Positions 8,501 to 18,500 of a stretch of 29,406 nt of DNA are shown one piece after another. Both the position numbers and the translations under genes were made by a program. The first letter of the stretch is position 1, and each line of letters starts with the position of its first letter. The notes below the pieces were generated by a model. The model worked only from the letters and a program-made list of their open reading frames with translations. It was not told the origin of the DNA and made no database searches. Source of the DNA: Ophiothrix spiculata (lineage: Eukaryota; Echinodermata; Ophiuroidea; Amphilepidida; Ophiotrichidae); NCBI GenBank assembly GCA_000969725.1, contig JXSR01S010119.1. One strand, 5' to 3'.

Positions 8501-10229
8501 GTAATATATGGTTATATTCGACACAGACTTGAATAATAGAAGAAATGCAGAGGTTTTTGGTTATCACAAACTATCCCTTCTTGAATTACAGGGTAGTATC
8601 ATATTTGGATTTCCAATGCAGGTCTGTTGTAAGTTGATGGACCTGATGCCTCGCGTTCGGCTTGTAAGGTCTATCTGGATGAACTACCAGCAAATGGCGG
8701 ATCCGTGCAAGGTGCGAATAAATGCTTTAATTAAAGACCCAACCCTCCAAAAATAATTTAGTTGGAAAAAAACAACCAAGAAGCCCCCTTCCCCAAGGTC
8801 ATAGTGTGTCCTACAATTGACAGGTGCATAAGTCTGAAGACACTTTAATAAACATCAGGTAAATAACCTGAACAAACCTATAAGCACTTAATGGTAAATG
8901 GTAATTATCTCAAAACCAAACCAAGAGTAATTACTGCTGCTTTCATACTACTATGTGGTTTTGTTGCTTTGTCACTATCGATTATATTGATGATCATATT
9001 GTGTCTATGACAAGCGGAAGCAAAAATGTGATGTATTAAAGTGACATAGCTACAAAACTACACACTATTAAACAGCATTAGTTTCCATTTTAATACTGGC
9101 AGGCAGAATAGTCCAAGTATTTTTTACAGATTGAAGATGAGATACAGTGTGGGAAATACCATGCACGAAGAGTCCACTAGGCATAGCCAAATGTTGAGCC
9201 ACTAAGCGCATGATGTTTCCCACTCCATTCCATATCAACAATAAACCAATAGCAAAATTTATCCTACTATTGTTGTATTATTTAGTATTTTCGTTAAAGA
9301 GAGGTTAATTGCAAATATTTGGAAGCTAAATGAGCATGACTTCATGTGCACAATTAGGAAATCAGGAATAAAATACATGGTGAAGCACCTGTGAGGCTTT
9401 TTCCACGTACTTTTGCACTTTTTCGGCATTACGCGATTACTAACCTAGTTATATCAAGTTTGTGTCAAAGTTACTTAAAGGTATGATAAATGAGCATCAT
9501 AATGTCAAGCTAGTATATGTATTGTGAAATCAAGATTAAAATCCAATTTGTCAACCATTATTGCATTTAAGTAGGATACAATTTTAGAATATTGTTGCTG
9601 TTTTTCATTCCATGTAACAATACATTATAAAAGGGTTACCAGTTACAATCAAGAAAACAAAATATTCTATACAAATTATATTTGTCCATACAATAAAGGA
9701 TTTAAAATTAAAGTTGGATAACAAAATTGGCTTTTGACCTATAACTGAGACTTAATGTAAATATCACATTTTTTTGAGAAAATTACATTCTGCTAAAAAT
9801 TACTATTATAGCAGATCAATTTGAAGTAATGTTTATCATAGGTATAGCACAAAGCACATTAATGTAAGTGAAATATGAAATTTGACTAAATATGCATCAC
9901 CATATATATTACTACACATAATGAACAAGTGATGTGATATACCACATAATACACAAAATTTGATCCATTAGAAGTTAGATCAAATTTTGAAGTCATTCAT
10001 AAGGTAGGTTAGCACACCAAAGGTGGAATACATTAATGCTTAAGTCAGAAATTCAACAGAGTAAGACAGGCCTTAAATTGGCCTAAAGACCCTGGGCCTG
10101 AAGAAATCCTTTTCACTTTCAAATCTTATACACTGAGGTCTAAGTTCACAAGAAACTCACCCAGGGAAATAGAGAATGGGAAGTGAAACTCCTGGTTAAA
10201 AAGTGTGCCAACGCCGGTGTGGTTATTTT
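5412..10229 (-). CDS. Unrecognised gene, three C-terminal exons (5'-partial span)
   Basis: Three minus-strand exons (10229-10161, 6104-6053, 5565-5412) join with matching phases (1 out/1 in, then 2 out/2 in) into about 90 residues and a TAA stop. The protein carries NNHTGVGTLFNQEFHFPF, then DVRISKHIYYDFV, then YEIPVLLKWRAP and a Leu/acidic end (LDELEFLEKK). It has mixed composition, no low complexity and no obvious transmembrane segment. It looks like the end of a globular protein, possibly a beta-rich module, but I do not recognise the family. It lies downstream of the FRMD8-like gene in the same direction. No initiator exon was found. A separate gene is most likely; a very long alternative 3' end of the FRMD8-like transcript cannot be excluded. 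Confidence 0.65.
5771..5893 (+). repeat. Diverged copy of the left arm of the 2519-2944 element
   Basis: It follows the same order of blocks as 2530-2670: ACCAAGGAA, AAAGGGG, ATCTTG, TCGCTTGTGGATGGCGAGTT and TTGTACCT. It is clearly older than the copy at 2519. Confidence 0.55.
6053..6104 (-). CDS. Unrecognised gene: 52-nt internal exon
   Basis: The acceptor is gatgtgtcag and the donor TCAA|GTGAGT. The exon is 52 nt, phase 1 in and phase 2 out, exactly what the flanking exons require. It reads FTNDVRISKHIYYDFV, with split Ala and Lys codons at its borders. The phase match across three exons is the main evidence. Confidence 0.65.
6574..6692. repeat. Short imperfect palindrome with CGTTTCA ends
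   Basis: The ends are CCTGGGCCACGTTTCA and its inverted form TGAAACGGGCCCC. The interior repeats CGTACGTTTGATT and AATCAAACGTACG. It is probably a small MITE. Confidence 0.6.
6752..7540. mobile_element. Large palindromic element, about 790 bp, bounded by TTAAGGTGG / CCACCTTAA
   Basis: The arms (about 6752-7125 and 7150-7540) run as inverted copies almost to the centre, with best conservation near GATTTACCCGCCCATCTAAT at 7090 and its partner near 7165-7190. TTAA at 6752-6755 and 7537-7540 could be part of the repeat or a TTAA target duplication. There is no transposase frame. Confidence 0.85.
7851..8000. mobile_element. Palindromic MITE, 150 bp (family copy 2)
   Basis: Ends TATATGTGGACC and GCCCACATATAT. 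A perfect 21-bp inverted core (7908-7928 and 7934-7954) contains GCATATCTGATGTATAC around a 5-nt loop. It shares GGCAAAAGG and CTACATGTTGCTCA with the copies at 190 and 26023. Confidence 0.85.
8351..8702. repeat. Imperfect inverted repeat with arms of about 80 bp
   Basis: The arm 8351-8427 is the reverse complement of 8622-8702 with scattered mismatches. Both contain a TGATGGACCT block and a CCATCTAGATGGA/CTATCTGGATGAA block. The interior (8428-8621) has no clear coding sequence. It is probably an old foldback element; the short open frames on both strands come from it. Confidence 0.65.
8932..9081. mobile_element. Small MITE, about 150 bp
   Basis: Left end TGCTGCTTTCATACTACTAT...TTGCTTTGTCACT and right end AGTGACATAGCTACAAAACT...AACAGCATTA are inverted copies of about 45 bp. 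A fragment lies at 697. Confidence 0.65.
9147..9229. repeat. Weak inverted repeat
   Basis: GTGGGAAATACCATGC at the left pairs imperfectly with GCATGATGTTTCCCAC at the right. Only about 16-28 bp per arm. Confidence 0.4.
9230..10120. other. AT-rich intronic/intergenic DNA without recognised features
   Basis: No convincing exon, RNA gene or repeat pair was seen. It lies within the intron between the exons at 10161 and 6104 of the unrecognised gene. Confidence 0.5.
10161..10229 (-). CDS. Unrecognised gene: exon encoding NNHTGVGTLFNQEF
   Basis: The donor CTGG|GTGAGT is near consensus. Two acceptors are possible: attgcag (10229, phase 1) or ataatcag (10242, phase 0), and they sit within the 20-bp perfect palindrome at 10233-10252. 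The frame reads NNHTGVGTLFNQEFHFPF then SISL. Reading through the donor gives a stop after GEFLVNLDLSV, so a terminal-exon reading is a weaker alternative. Confidence 0.65.
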
Positions 10230-10459
10230 CTGCAATAATCAGCTGATTATTGTAGAGAAAAACTATAGTATTGAAATGAGTCCAATTCATATGCTTGTTT
10301 CTTTTGTTAATATCTGTCAATCAAACTTGCTTACGACGGTCCAGCAAAAATTCACATGAAAGCGAGTTCTTTCTGCTGTGTTCAAACATACATACATATT
10401 CAGCTGCTGTTATCAGGTACTGTACATTAAGGGGCCTGTATCACTTCATTCTAACACTT

Positions 10460-11365
10460 AATAGATTTACAGTGGAAATCCCAGACTTTGTATACCAGCC
10501 TGTGTAGGGCAGGTCCAAGCTAACGCGCACGTTACGTATGGGACAAATCAGAGAATTCAAGACCCTGTAACTCCTACAGATTGAACTCCTAGAATTTCTT
10601 TTTGTGAGCTATAGTTGGGTAAAGATAAAGTACACCATGCATGGAAATATAAACTTAAAATGCAGATTTACTAATGAGATATTGTCGATAATGATGTGCG
10701 TTACGTATGGGACTGGAGAAGACGTCCGTCCCATACGTAACACATTTTTTGGATATTTGAACTTGAAGAAAGTTTTATTTTCTTAAGTAACCTCACTGGT
10801 TTAGACCACATGGAAGTACCCATCTTTTAATGTAAAAATCATTTTTATAAGTTGTCAGTATTTTGAGTAATATCAAATTTTTAATGTCCCATACGTAACA
10901 TGTCTCATACGTACCGGATGTAAACTTCTTTACGGCTCTCAGATACGCTTGAGTGAATTCAACCCATTTACACAACTAAGAATGCTCTCCCTAAATACAA
11001 CAACCAGAACATATCAGTTCTGTGCTGAGATTCTTATTATTGATGTTATACCACCCTCATGTTACGTACGGGACATCAGAAAATGGGAAACATTAGCTTG
11101 GACTTGCCCAGTAATGGACTCATCAATTATGGAGTTCAAATCAGGAGTATTTGGGTACAAATGGGTCTCGCCAAAATAAACTCCATGCACCAAGATTCGA
11201 TTGTGCATAGAGACAAACCACCCAAATCATAATTTATCATAATGATACGCCAACCTGCACGCAAAATGTTTGTTTGTGATATTTATGCATCATTACAAGA
11301 TGTGCTGCATCATCAGCAAAAACCTAAATACCCCTAATTTGATCCTCATGCCTGAATAAAAATTG
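10460..11365 (+). repeat. Dispersed repeat copy split by a transposon insertion
   Basis: 10460-10506 matches the left part of 1310-1625 (AGATTTACAG, CAGACTTTGTATACC). 11111-11365 matches the rest (GTAATGGACTC, ATGATACGCCAACCTGCACG). The 604 bp between them are absent from the other copy. Confidence 0.75.
10507..11110. mobile_element. DNA element, about 604 bp, with 17-bp terminal inverted repeats and six copies of GTTACGTATGGGAC
   Basis: Ends are GGGCAGGTCCAAGCTAA and (reverse) GGGCAAGTCCAAGCTAA. Flanking GTA (10504-10506 and 11111-11113) may be a short target duplication. The 14-bp motif occurs at 10531, 10700 and 11061 (plus) and at 10728, 10886 and, as a variant, 10902 (minus). No protein frame of note. 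Confidence 0.8.
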
Positions 11366-12300
11366 TAACGAGTCTGGGTCTCCGCTTAAATCTATAGCTA
11401 AGACACGTCCCAAGGTCAAATCATCTGATACTTAGTGTAGATGAGTTTCACAAAATTACCTAAAATGCAAACCATGCTTTGTACTTTTACACAAATATAT
11501 CTTAGGTCTTGTTGGGATGAGACTTCAAAACGGTTCTTATAGTGTAGAGTTTACTGATAGGCCATGGAATCTTAAGTTGGTACATTGGCAAAAACTGTAT
11601 TGTCCTTTAGATATCTGAATATCAGAGCAAATTTTCCTGTTACTTTTAGTGGTTCATCATTTCTGTAATTGATGCATATTTCCATTTTCATTAAAAGTAA
11701 TGTCCATCAATTGGGGTGTGTAGCATTTTCAACATAAGAATGTTCCCCTGCCATGTTTTTGAATCCTGCGTGAAGTCTCTTATCATATAACATATGCTTG
11801 GGATGAGGGAATTATTTTTGCCATTTTGCACAAAAAGGCACTGAATGTGCTGGAGCATTTAACTACTTGACTATTATTATTAAATGACCTACTTACTGCT
11901 ATGCTGACAAGAGTTGCAAGCTTCAATGGAAAGGTTTAAAAAGTTTTAAGGGTCTAGCTTTCAAACAACTGACTGTAAAAGATCAATATTTGAGAACTAA
12001 TTTCTTTTTTATAGACCCTATTTGAATCATGAGATAGATCTGAAATCTGCAAATTTTACAAGGTAAAGTATATAATATGAAGTATCTAATAAACATCTGT
12101 ATCCAATCCAGTCTTGGTATGAATCTAGAAACACTGCTTGTTAATCCTGACTTGAATAAGGTCACTTTTCCATACTTGAGCATTATCCTTTTTAACTCTC
12201 ATCAACAAGATTCCCAATTCATGATGCAGTCTCACTTTTCCTTCATGTCAACAACAATATAATAACACTGATTGAAGTTCAAATTTGGTCATGTTTTATG
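11366..12300. other. Intronic/intergenic AT-rich DNA, no recognised feature
   Basis: Several good splice-like signals on the minus strand (for example a GTAAGT near 11893) enclose only frames with stops. No repeat partner was noticed. Confidence 0.45.
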
Positions 12301-12304
12301 TTAC

Positions 12305-12383
12305 CAAAGGAGCTTCTTGACAAATCAATCAGTAATACTTGAGAACAACATATACAGATGAATTTCCATGAGAGAACACTCTT
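12305..12383 (-). CDS. Possible extra exon of the unrecognised gene
   Basis: The acceptor is attacccag and the donor TTTG|GTAACA. The interval holds 26 open codons (KSVLSWKFICICC at the start) plus one base. Its phase-1 exit would join the phase-1 acceptor of the exon at 10229. It begins only 128 bp downstream of the FRMD8-like stop, which is awkward for a separate gene. A chance frame remains quite possible. Confidence 0.28.
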
Positions 12384-12511
12384 CTGGGTAATCAATATTC
12401 ACAAGTCACAACTGTGAGCAATATATAAAAATATTTGAAGTTCCCGTAGTTGAGTGTATTGCATTGTCCCATTGACTTAATAATATATACACCTGTGACT
12501 TGCGCATGATG

Positions 12512-12570
12512 CTACTTGAATATACTACTGAAGGTGAATGGTCTTTTTTGTTTTGTCTTGATGAGTTCAC
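12512..12570 (-). CDS. FRMD8: FRMD8-like terminal exon with stop codon
   Basis: The acceptor is tttacctacag. The exon supplies 18 codons after the split Gly and then TAG. It encodes ELIKTKQKRPFTFSSIFK, closely resembling the basic-aromatic C-terminal motif of FRMD8 (K.KR followed by S/F). The exon may extend into a 3'UTR; a cryptic CAG|GTGTAT donor lies downstream of the stop. No clear AATAAA was found just downstream on this strand, so the polyadenylation site is undefined. Confidence 0.78.
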
Positions 12571-15500
12571 CTGTAGGTAAAGGAAAAAAAGATAACAAAT
12601 TGAATTTGTAAGCCACCCCACAAGCAACGTTTTGCTCATGCAGTGCACTACTAGCACTAGTTATCATCTGTTTGTATGTAAATATTATTGGTTTGGGTTT
12701 GTATGACAAGGCCAGAGACAAACACTTTATAGGATGGCGCCATAATGTTTTTTATATAACTCATCCATAGATACTAGTCATTTGATTGGTAAGATTCTAA
12801 CACGTGACCATTTGTCATTTTTACTATCACTATCATCTGTTTGACAGTCTTTACTATCACTTTCATCTGTTTGATAGTATATCGACTCTTATCGTACTGG
12901 ATTGAAAACTACAGTGTACAGTAGGGACATATTGCTTTCTGCTAAATTAATAATGTGTAAGTACAATAGTTTAAATGTGTTATCAAATGACTAGAATCTA
13001 TAAATGAGTTATATAAAATAAATATTAACTGCTTATATTCATGTAATGGTAAAATATACCATCCCTCATTGAAAGATTGATTATCCATTTCTCTCGCCTA
13101 TTAGCTCGTGAAATGGAACAATCAATCTTTAGTACATTTTTACCATCACACTCATAAGCAGTTAATATTTGTATACTAACACATCATCCAACAGCATCTA
13201 ATCTGTATCATCTTACAATATCATCCAATCAAGTGTTGTTATGCCATATCATTGCAGATTATCCAGTTGTATCATCAAGGTGAGTATTTATCTATTGGTA
13301 GATGATGTAGACAAAATTATATAGTCACAGTATAACCATCTGCTGATAACGCTGCTTGACCCGGCGATAATGTTCAAGGTGAGCGATAAAATAGCACAGC
13401 ATTGAAGTTAAATTAATTTTTCAAGTCATCTACCACTGCATATGAATATTTCTTCAATATAATCACGATAATGATTACTTTTTTAGTTCATTGGAAAAAT
13501 AATTAATTTTTTATAAATAAATATAATCACTAATTCAAAATTTAGTGCTGTAATCGATTTTCGGAAGTATCAATTGTCACAATTTACAAAACTTTCGACA
13601 TGTCGATACAACACAAAATAGAAGTATCAATACTAAACAATATCAAAGCCAAGGCTAAAAAGAGACTACATGCTTGAAATAAGAGAAAGAACTGTTTCCC
13701 ATTTGTCATTGGGTGTGAGGTTGTACATTCAATCCGAGTGTTTATTGCAACTATTATCTTCTATAGGTCCCCGCAAATATATCTCTGAAGTGTGAATCTT
13801 TGTAGTTGAAGTATTGATACTCATGGAAAATGGCGACCGCAACTTCGAAAGTATGTTTCAACTGATGTGACTATTATAATCTAAACTAAATCATTTCCTC
13901 ATGTCTTTAAACAATAAGGTATGATCAAATTGCAAATTTGTCGATGTTCATATCGTACCAAAGATTTGTTTTTGTACTATGTCCGATGCATGTAGTTTTT
14001 GCTGTTAAGCTTACACTTGTTACTGGTAACTCAAGCCAGGATTATCGATAATGTTATCAACATATCGGTTGTTTGTCATTCTACAATATCGATTCTCAAA
14101 AAGCTTATCGATTACAGCATTAAATACAGCTACTCTCTATATACACACACAAATAAAGTTTGTATGATCTTGTGCTCTGAAATAACAAATTGTTAGTTTT
14201 TGTTTTTTTAAATCACATTTTTCTTATTTTGAAATGGTAATTTAAAAAAATGTCAAATTTTTAAGGCATGTACATTTTCTCCATCTGAAAACATTTTAAT
14301 TCTGAGAAGACAATTCTTACCATTTTCTGAGAATGTAGCCAGGCACAGTCTGTCTGTCTGATTACTAATGCACGTCTTTGGTTCTTTGACTGGGATAGCT
14401 CCAGAGATAGCTGAAATCAACAAGGATTTGAAAGCAAAGTCAGAATTAACATTGAGGAGCTTAATGCAACAAAGGTTTCGATACCAGGCGACACAATCTA
14501 TGTTTACACGACCAGAAAAGCAAGAAAAAAGAATTGGTTTTTTTTCCTGGACAAAGAGTGATTCTTGAAAGTTATAGCCTTTTTGTCCAAGAAAAGAATT
14601 GTTTAAACAGGGATGAGAATTGGTATTTATCAAATAAGAAGAAAATGCAAATGGACTGAAGCAACCGGAGTATCATGTTTCATGGGAGGGGATCAGGGGC
14701 CCGCTTAAGGGCCCCTGGCGGGGTCTAGGGGCAAAGCTCTGGTGGGAGTCGAGGGGGCAAAGCCCCCAAAGCAAAAATGAGGTTGGTCACTGTCTGTGAC
14801 CCCCTGCTAAAAAATGGAATTACTCAGCCATAAAGCAGGCTCGTGTTAAAAATTAGGTGTCATTTTAAAGAAGAGAATGATAGCTTATCAAATAATGCAC
14901 CAAATAGATGAATAAGATTCAAATAAATGAGATATAGGTGGCTAAAAAAACTTTCTATAGAAACTTTTTTGAGAAGTGTACTTATTCATTTGCAATTATT
15001 TTCCATCACACACACAGACACCCCCTCACAAATTATTATTTGAAATCATGCAATCAGGTTTAAAATCCAACAGCTTTGTTAAATCTATTAATGAAGTATT
15101 TAGTAGAAATGTAACAAAATAATTCCATTTGTCTCACCTGGTGCTGCTGCTTCTCTTGCAACTCTGAAAATAAAAATGACAAAAAATTGATTAGAAAAGT
15201 CACAATTACATCATGGATTTGATTAATGTACTTCTGACCCTGACGGGAGAATGTTAAATAGTACCACAATGATCTGTAGTATCTTAAATAATCAAAATGT
15301 CCTAAATATAGTTGTAATACCAATTGAGTGTCACATTCATGGCTGTTATATTGTTTAATTTGTCCACAGAATCACACAATTACTCAACACAACTTCACAA
15401 CAAATTGTAAATAACTTTCTTTACATTATGACAATTGGTGCAATATATCACTATGTTTACTACACGCCATTGAGATAAATGGTACATAAGAACATAATCA

Positions 15501-18500
15501 CAATAGATAAAAAGATGGTATACAATCACAGAAAAGAACTCCAGTAATGCTAGATTTACACTGAGCCATGATTCCTAAGGGGTCGCTACAAAACTCAACC
15601 GGCGGTTGCCTGCCGGTTCTGGGTTGTTCAACCGGATTAAAACGATAGCCAACCACCACATGTCTTGTATGATGGTCATGTATCTGACTACGTTTGGAGA
15701 AGAAATTTTTTGAAGGAAACTGGTAAATCGTTAAGAGCGAATCTGAACATAACTGCTTGTGTTTCACGCCAGGTATATCATCACAATTGTATCATTTTAT
15801 TTAAGTGTTTGGCTTCCTTTTTAAGAGCACATGGTCCTATTGAACTTATATTATACTATTCACCTTTTTTGCACCTTCCCATAACCTGGGTGGGGCCAAA
15901 TATGGGTAAATCTAGTATCTGTTTTAAATGTAGGAGGAAAAACCTCCAAAATATCGGTTTTACAGATGGTCTGTAACCAAAGGGCTGTCATAAAAGTGGT
16001 TAATCCGGAGAAAAAGCACAAACATAATGATATAGTGTTAGAAGGATAACCCATTTTACAACCGATTTAAATATTGTTTTGTCATCAAATTATTTTTTCC
16101 ACTGCACCCAATTTAAATGTCATTTGTGTTACTATCACCATTTGCCACCATTGGAAAGACAATGTGCGTTGTTATGAGTTGAAGCGCTGGAGACAAAGTC
16201 AACTCTTCCAAATATGTATTTGCAGGTGTTGATATTGACTCAGATTTGAAGTGAATGATCATAATATTAATGTGTAATCAAGAAGGCGTGCAAAACGTTT
16301 GTCCCACAGAACTTGCTTGTCATGATTTACAACATATAGCATTATTCTTGCCCTTATTTCTTGAGTTCAAAAGTGCACAAAGGGAACATTTTGTGGTTTA
16401 GAAGTGTCCATGGAGTGCTGTATATAAACAAAGAAGATATCAAGTGCTCCCATTTGTTCCGTTAGGAAGTTATTTCAAGCATCCTAAATTATCACAAGTT
16501 GTTGTAATCTTGCATTTCGCACTAAATTCATCACTGATGTTTGAAACAATTTCCTATACAAACAATCTTATAGGGAGAAATGCATGATGGCAACATATCT
16601 TCTTTGAAAGATATCCAAGATGATCAGAACTTTAAGAGCACAATAAATAAAGTGGTTAGGTACTGTTGGTATGACCAACAACATGTGCACAAACTTGTGT
16701 AATTTTTCTGAAAATAAAAATCGTCTTTACTTCATTTCTCGTCTTCCTTGAACTCTAGGTTTTCCAAAAAGGGCAAAGCACTTGGAAAACTGCTCGGTCC
16801 TGGAAAGGAATATTAAAGGCAGCATGCAAACAAAAACAAGCTGGATATACATATACAAACTCATGCAATATGACTTATGACTGTATCCATCGATAGATGT
16901 CCATTTAATACACACGCTATTTCTTATATGCATTGTCTGTGTAAAGGATGGGCATCGATCAATGGATATCATCAGACTCTGAATAAACCATTAACACGCT
17001 ACATTTACAGTATAATAAGCCTACCATCTCCAATCACCAAAGGTAGATATTTTTGCACCAATGCCCCAAATAAAGAGTAGCTCAACAGTAAATATTTGTT
17101 TTTATAACACATACACATATTCATGGCATAATTTTTAAAAATAATTTCATCTCACCATTATTTTTCATAAGTACAATATTGAAAGGTGAACCCGAATCAC
17201 AAGCAAGCAATAGTATGGGTTTATAGTAAATCAAGTTTTGGTCACGACGTCAAGCATGAAATATACCAAATACTTTAGCAATTTCACTAGTGGGTGGTAA
17301 CAGAACATTTTTTACATAATTTACATGAAGTAAAAAAACCAAAATGTCTGTATGTGTTATATAATAAAAGATGACAACCCAGCGACAGTAGAAAGTAGAA
17401 TATTGAATGATTCAACTACCTGATGGGGTTGACATTTGAGTCAACCATATCCTGATCCTCATTGGATGATGTAGGGGTATTGTCTCCTCTACTACTCCAA
17501 TCAGAAAGCATGTCAGAAAATTTAGCACAATACAATATCATCAGATTTATTTCTACAAACCCACCTAGAATTATCATCATTATCTTTATAATAATGTGTA
17601 TTTTATCAGGTCATGCACAATCAATGTGGTATTAAATATAGTACACTAAATGTACAATTGTTCAAATTTGTCTTATTTCCATGCAATTAAATTCAAAATT
17701 CTTGACGGATTGAAGTGACCACATAATAAATATAATACGGAGGTGACAGAGTGATTTCAATCGTGGATCAGTCCTTGATTTCCATCATATTTCGTTGGCT
17801 AAATGCAAGAGTGGCGTAGGTGCATTTTAGTCATTTTGCTGGCAAAAGCCATTTTATGTTCAAATTTCCTTTGTATTTCTTTATTTTTTGACATCTAGTT
17901 TCTGCTCTAACATAGTTTTATTTTGAGGTGAGACTTGGTGTAAAGCTGAAGTTCTGTGTTTTGTATGTATTTTTGACATATAGAAAAATCAATTTTGCCC
18001 AAAATGTCACTTACGACACTCTAGTATTGAGTAAATGATACTGAATGTCAACTGCATCGTAAATAGGCAACTGCTGTATGTAATCAAAACAGTATTTTGC
18101 CAAATATTTTCCAACACGCTGATTTTNNNNNNNNNNNNNNNNNNNNNNNNNNNNNNNNNNNNNNNNNNNNNNNNNNTCTGTGAGCATTTTTGACATATAC
18201 AGACAATTAAATTTTGCCTAAAATGTCACTTACGACACTCTAGTATTGAGTAAATGATACGGAATGTCAACTGCATAGTAAATAGGCAACTGCTGTATGT
18301 AATCAAAACAGTATTTTGCCAAATATTTTCCAACACGCTGATTTTTACTGGATGTTCTCTATAAATTAATATAAACATTTAATATTAAAATAAATGAGAA
18401 AAACCCTTAACATAAAATTTTGGTATTTAAGCAGTGGTGAGACATATATGCAAGATGACTATTAATAAGACCTACCGTAATAAGCCACTCATAACTGTCC

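Noticed and set aside
13823..13852. Possible plus-strand first exon starting ATGGAAAATGGCGACC with a GTATGT donor
   Set aside because: It lies inside a putative repeat, and its best downstream partner is the rejected plus frame at 14368.
14368..14568. Plus-strand open frame with EINKDLKAKSEL-like composition
   Set aside because: It overlaps the minus-strand exon 14321-14410, which has strong splice signals and exact phase with its neighbours. An upstream in-frame TGA and a lack of a good donor weaken the plus reading.
14253..14633. Single 126-codon minus-strand gene
   Set aside because: Only 14321-14410 is bounded by splice signals; the rest of the open frame is intron read-through.
15498..15767. 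Minus-strand open frame (89 codons) over the AACCGGC hairpins
   Set aside because: No phase-compatible splice sites were found, and the hairpin-rich content looks like a dispersed repeat.
16731..16799. FRMD8-like gene ending at a TAA just past this exon
   Set aside because: A GTAAAG donor precedes the TAA, and three further exons in exact phase supply an FRMD8-type C-terminus.
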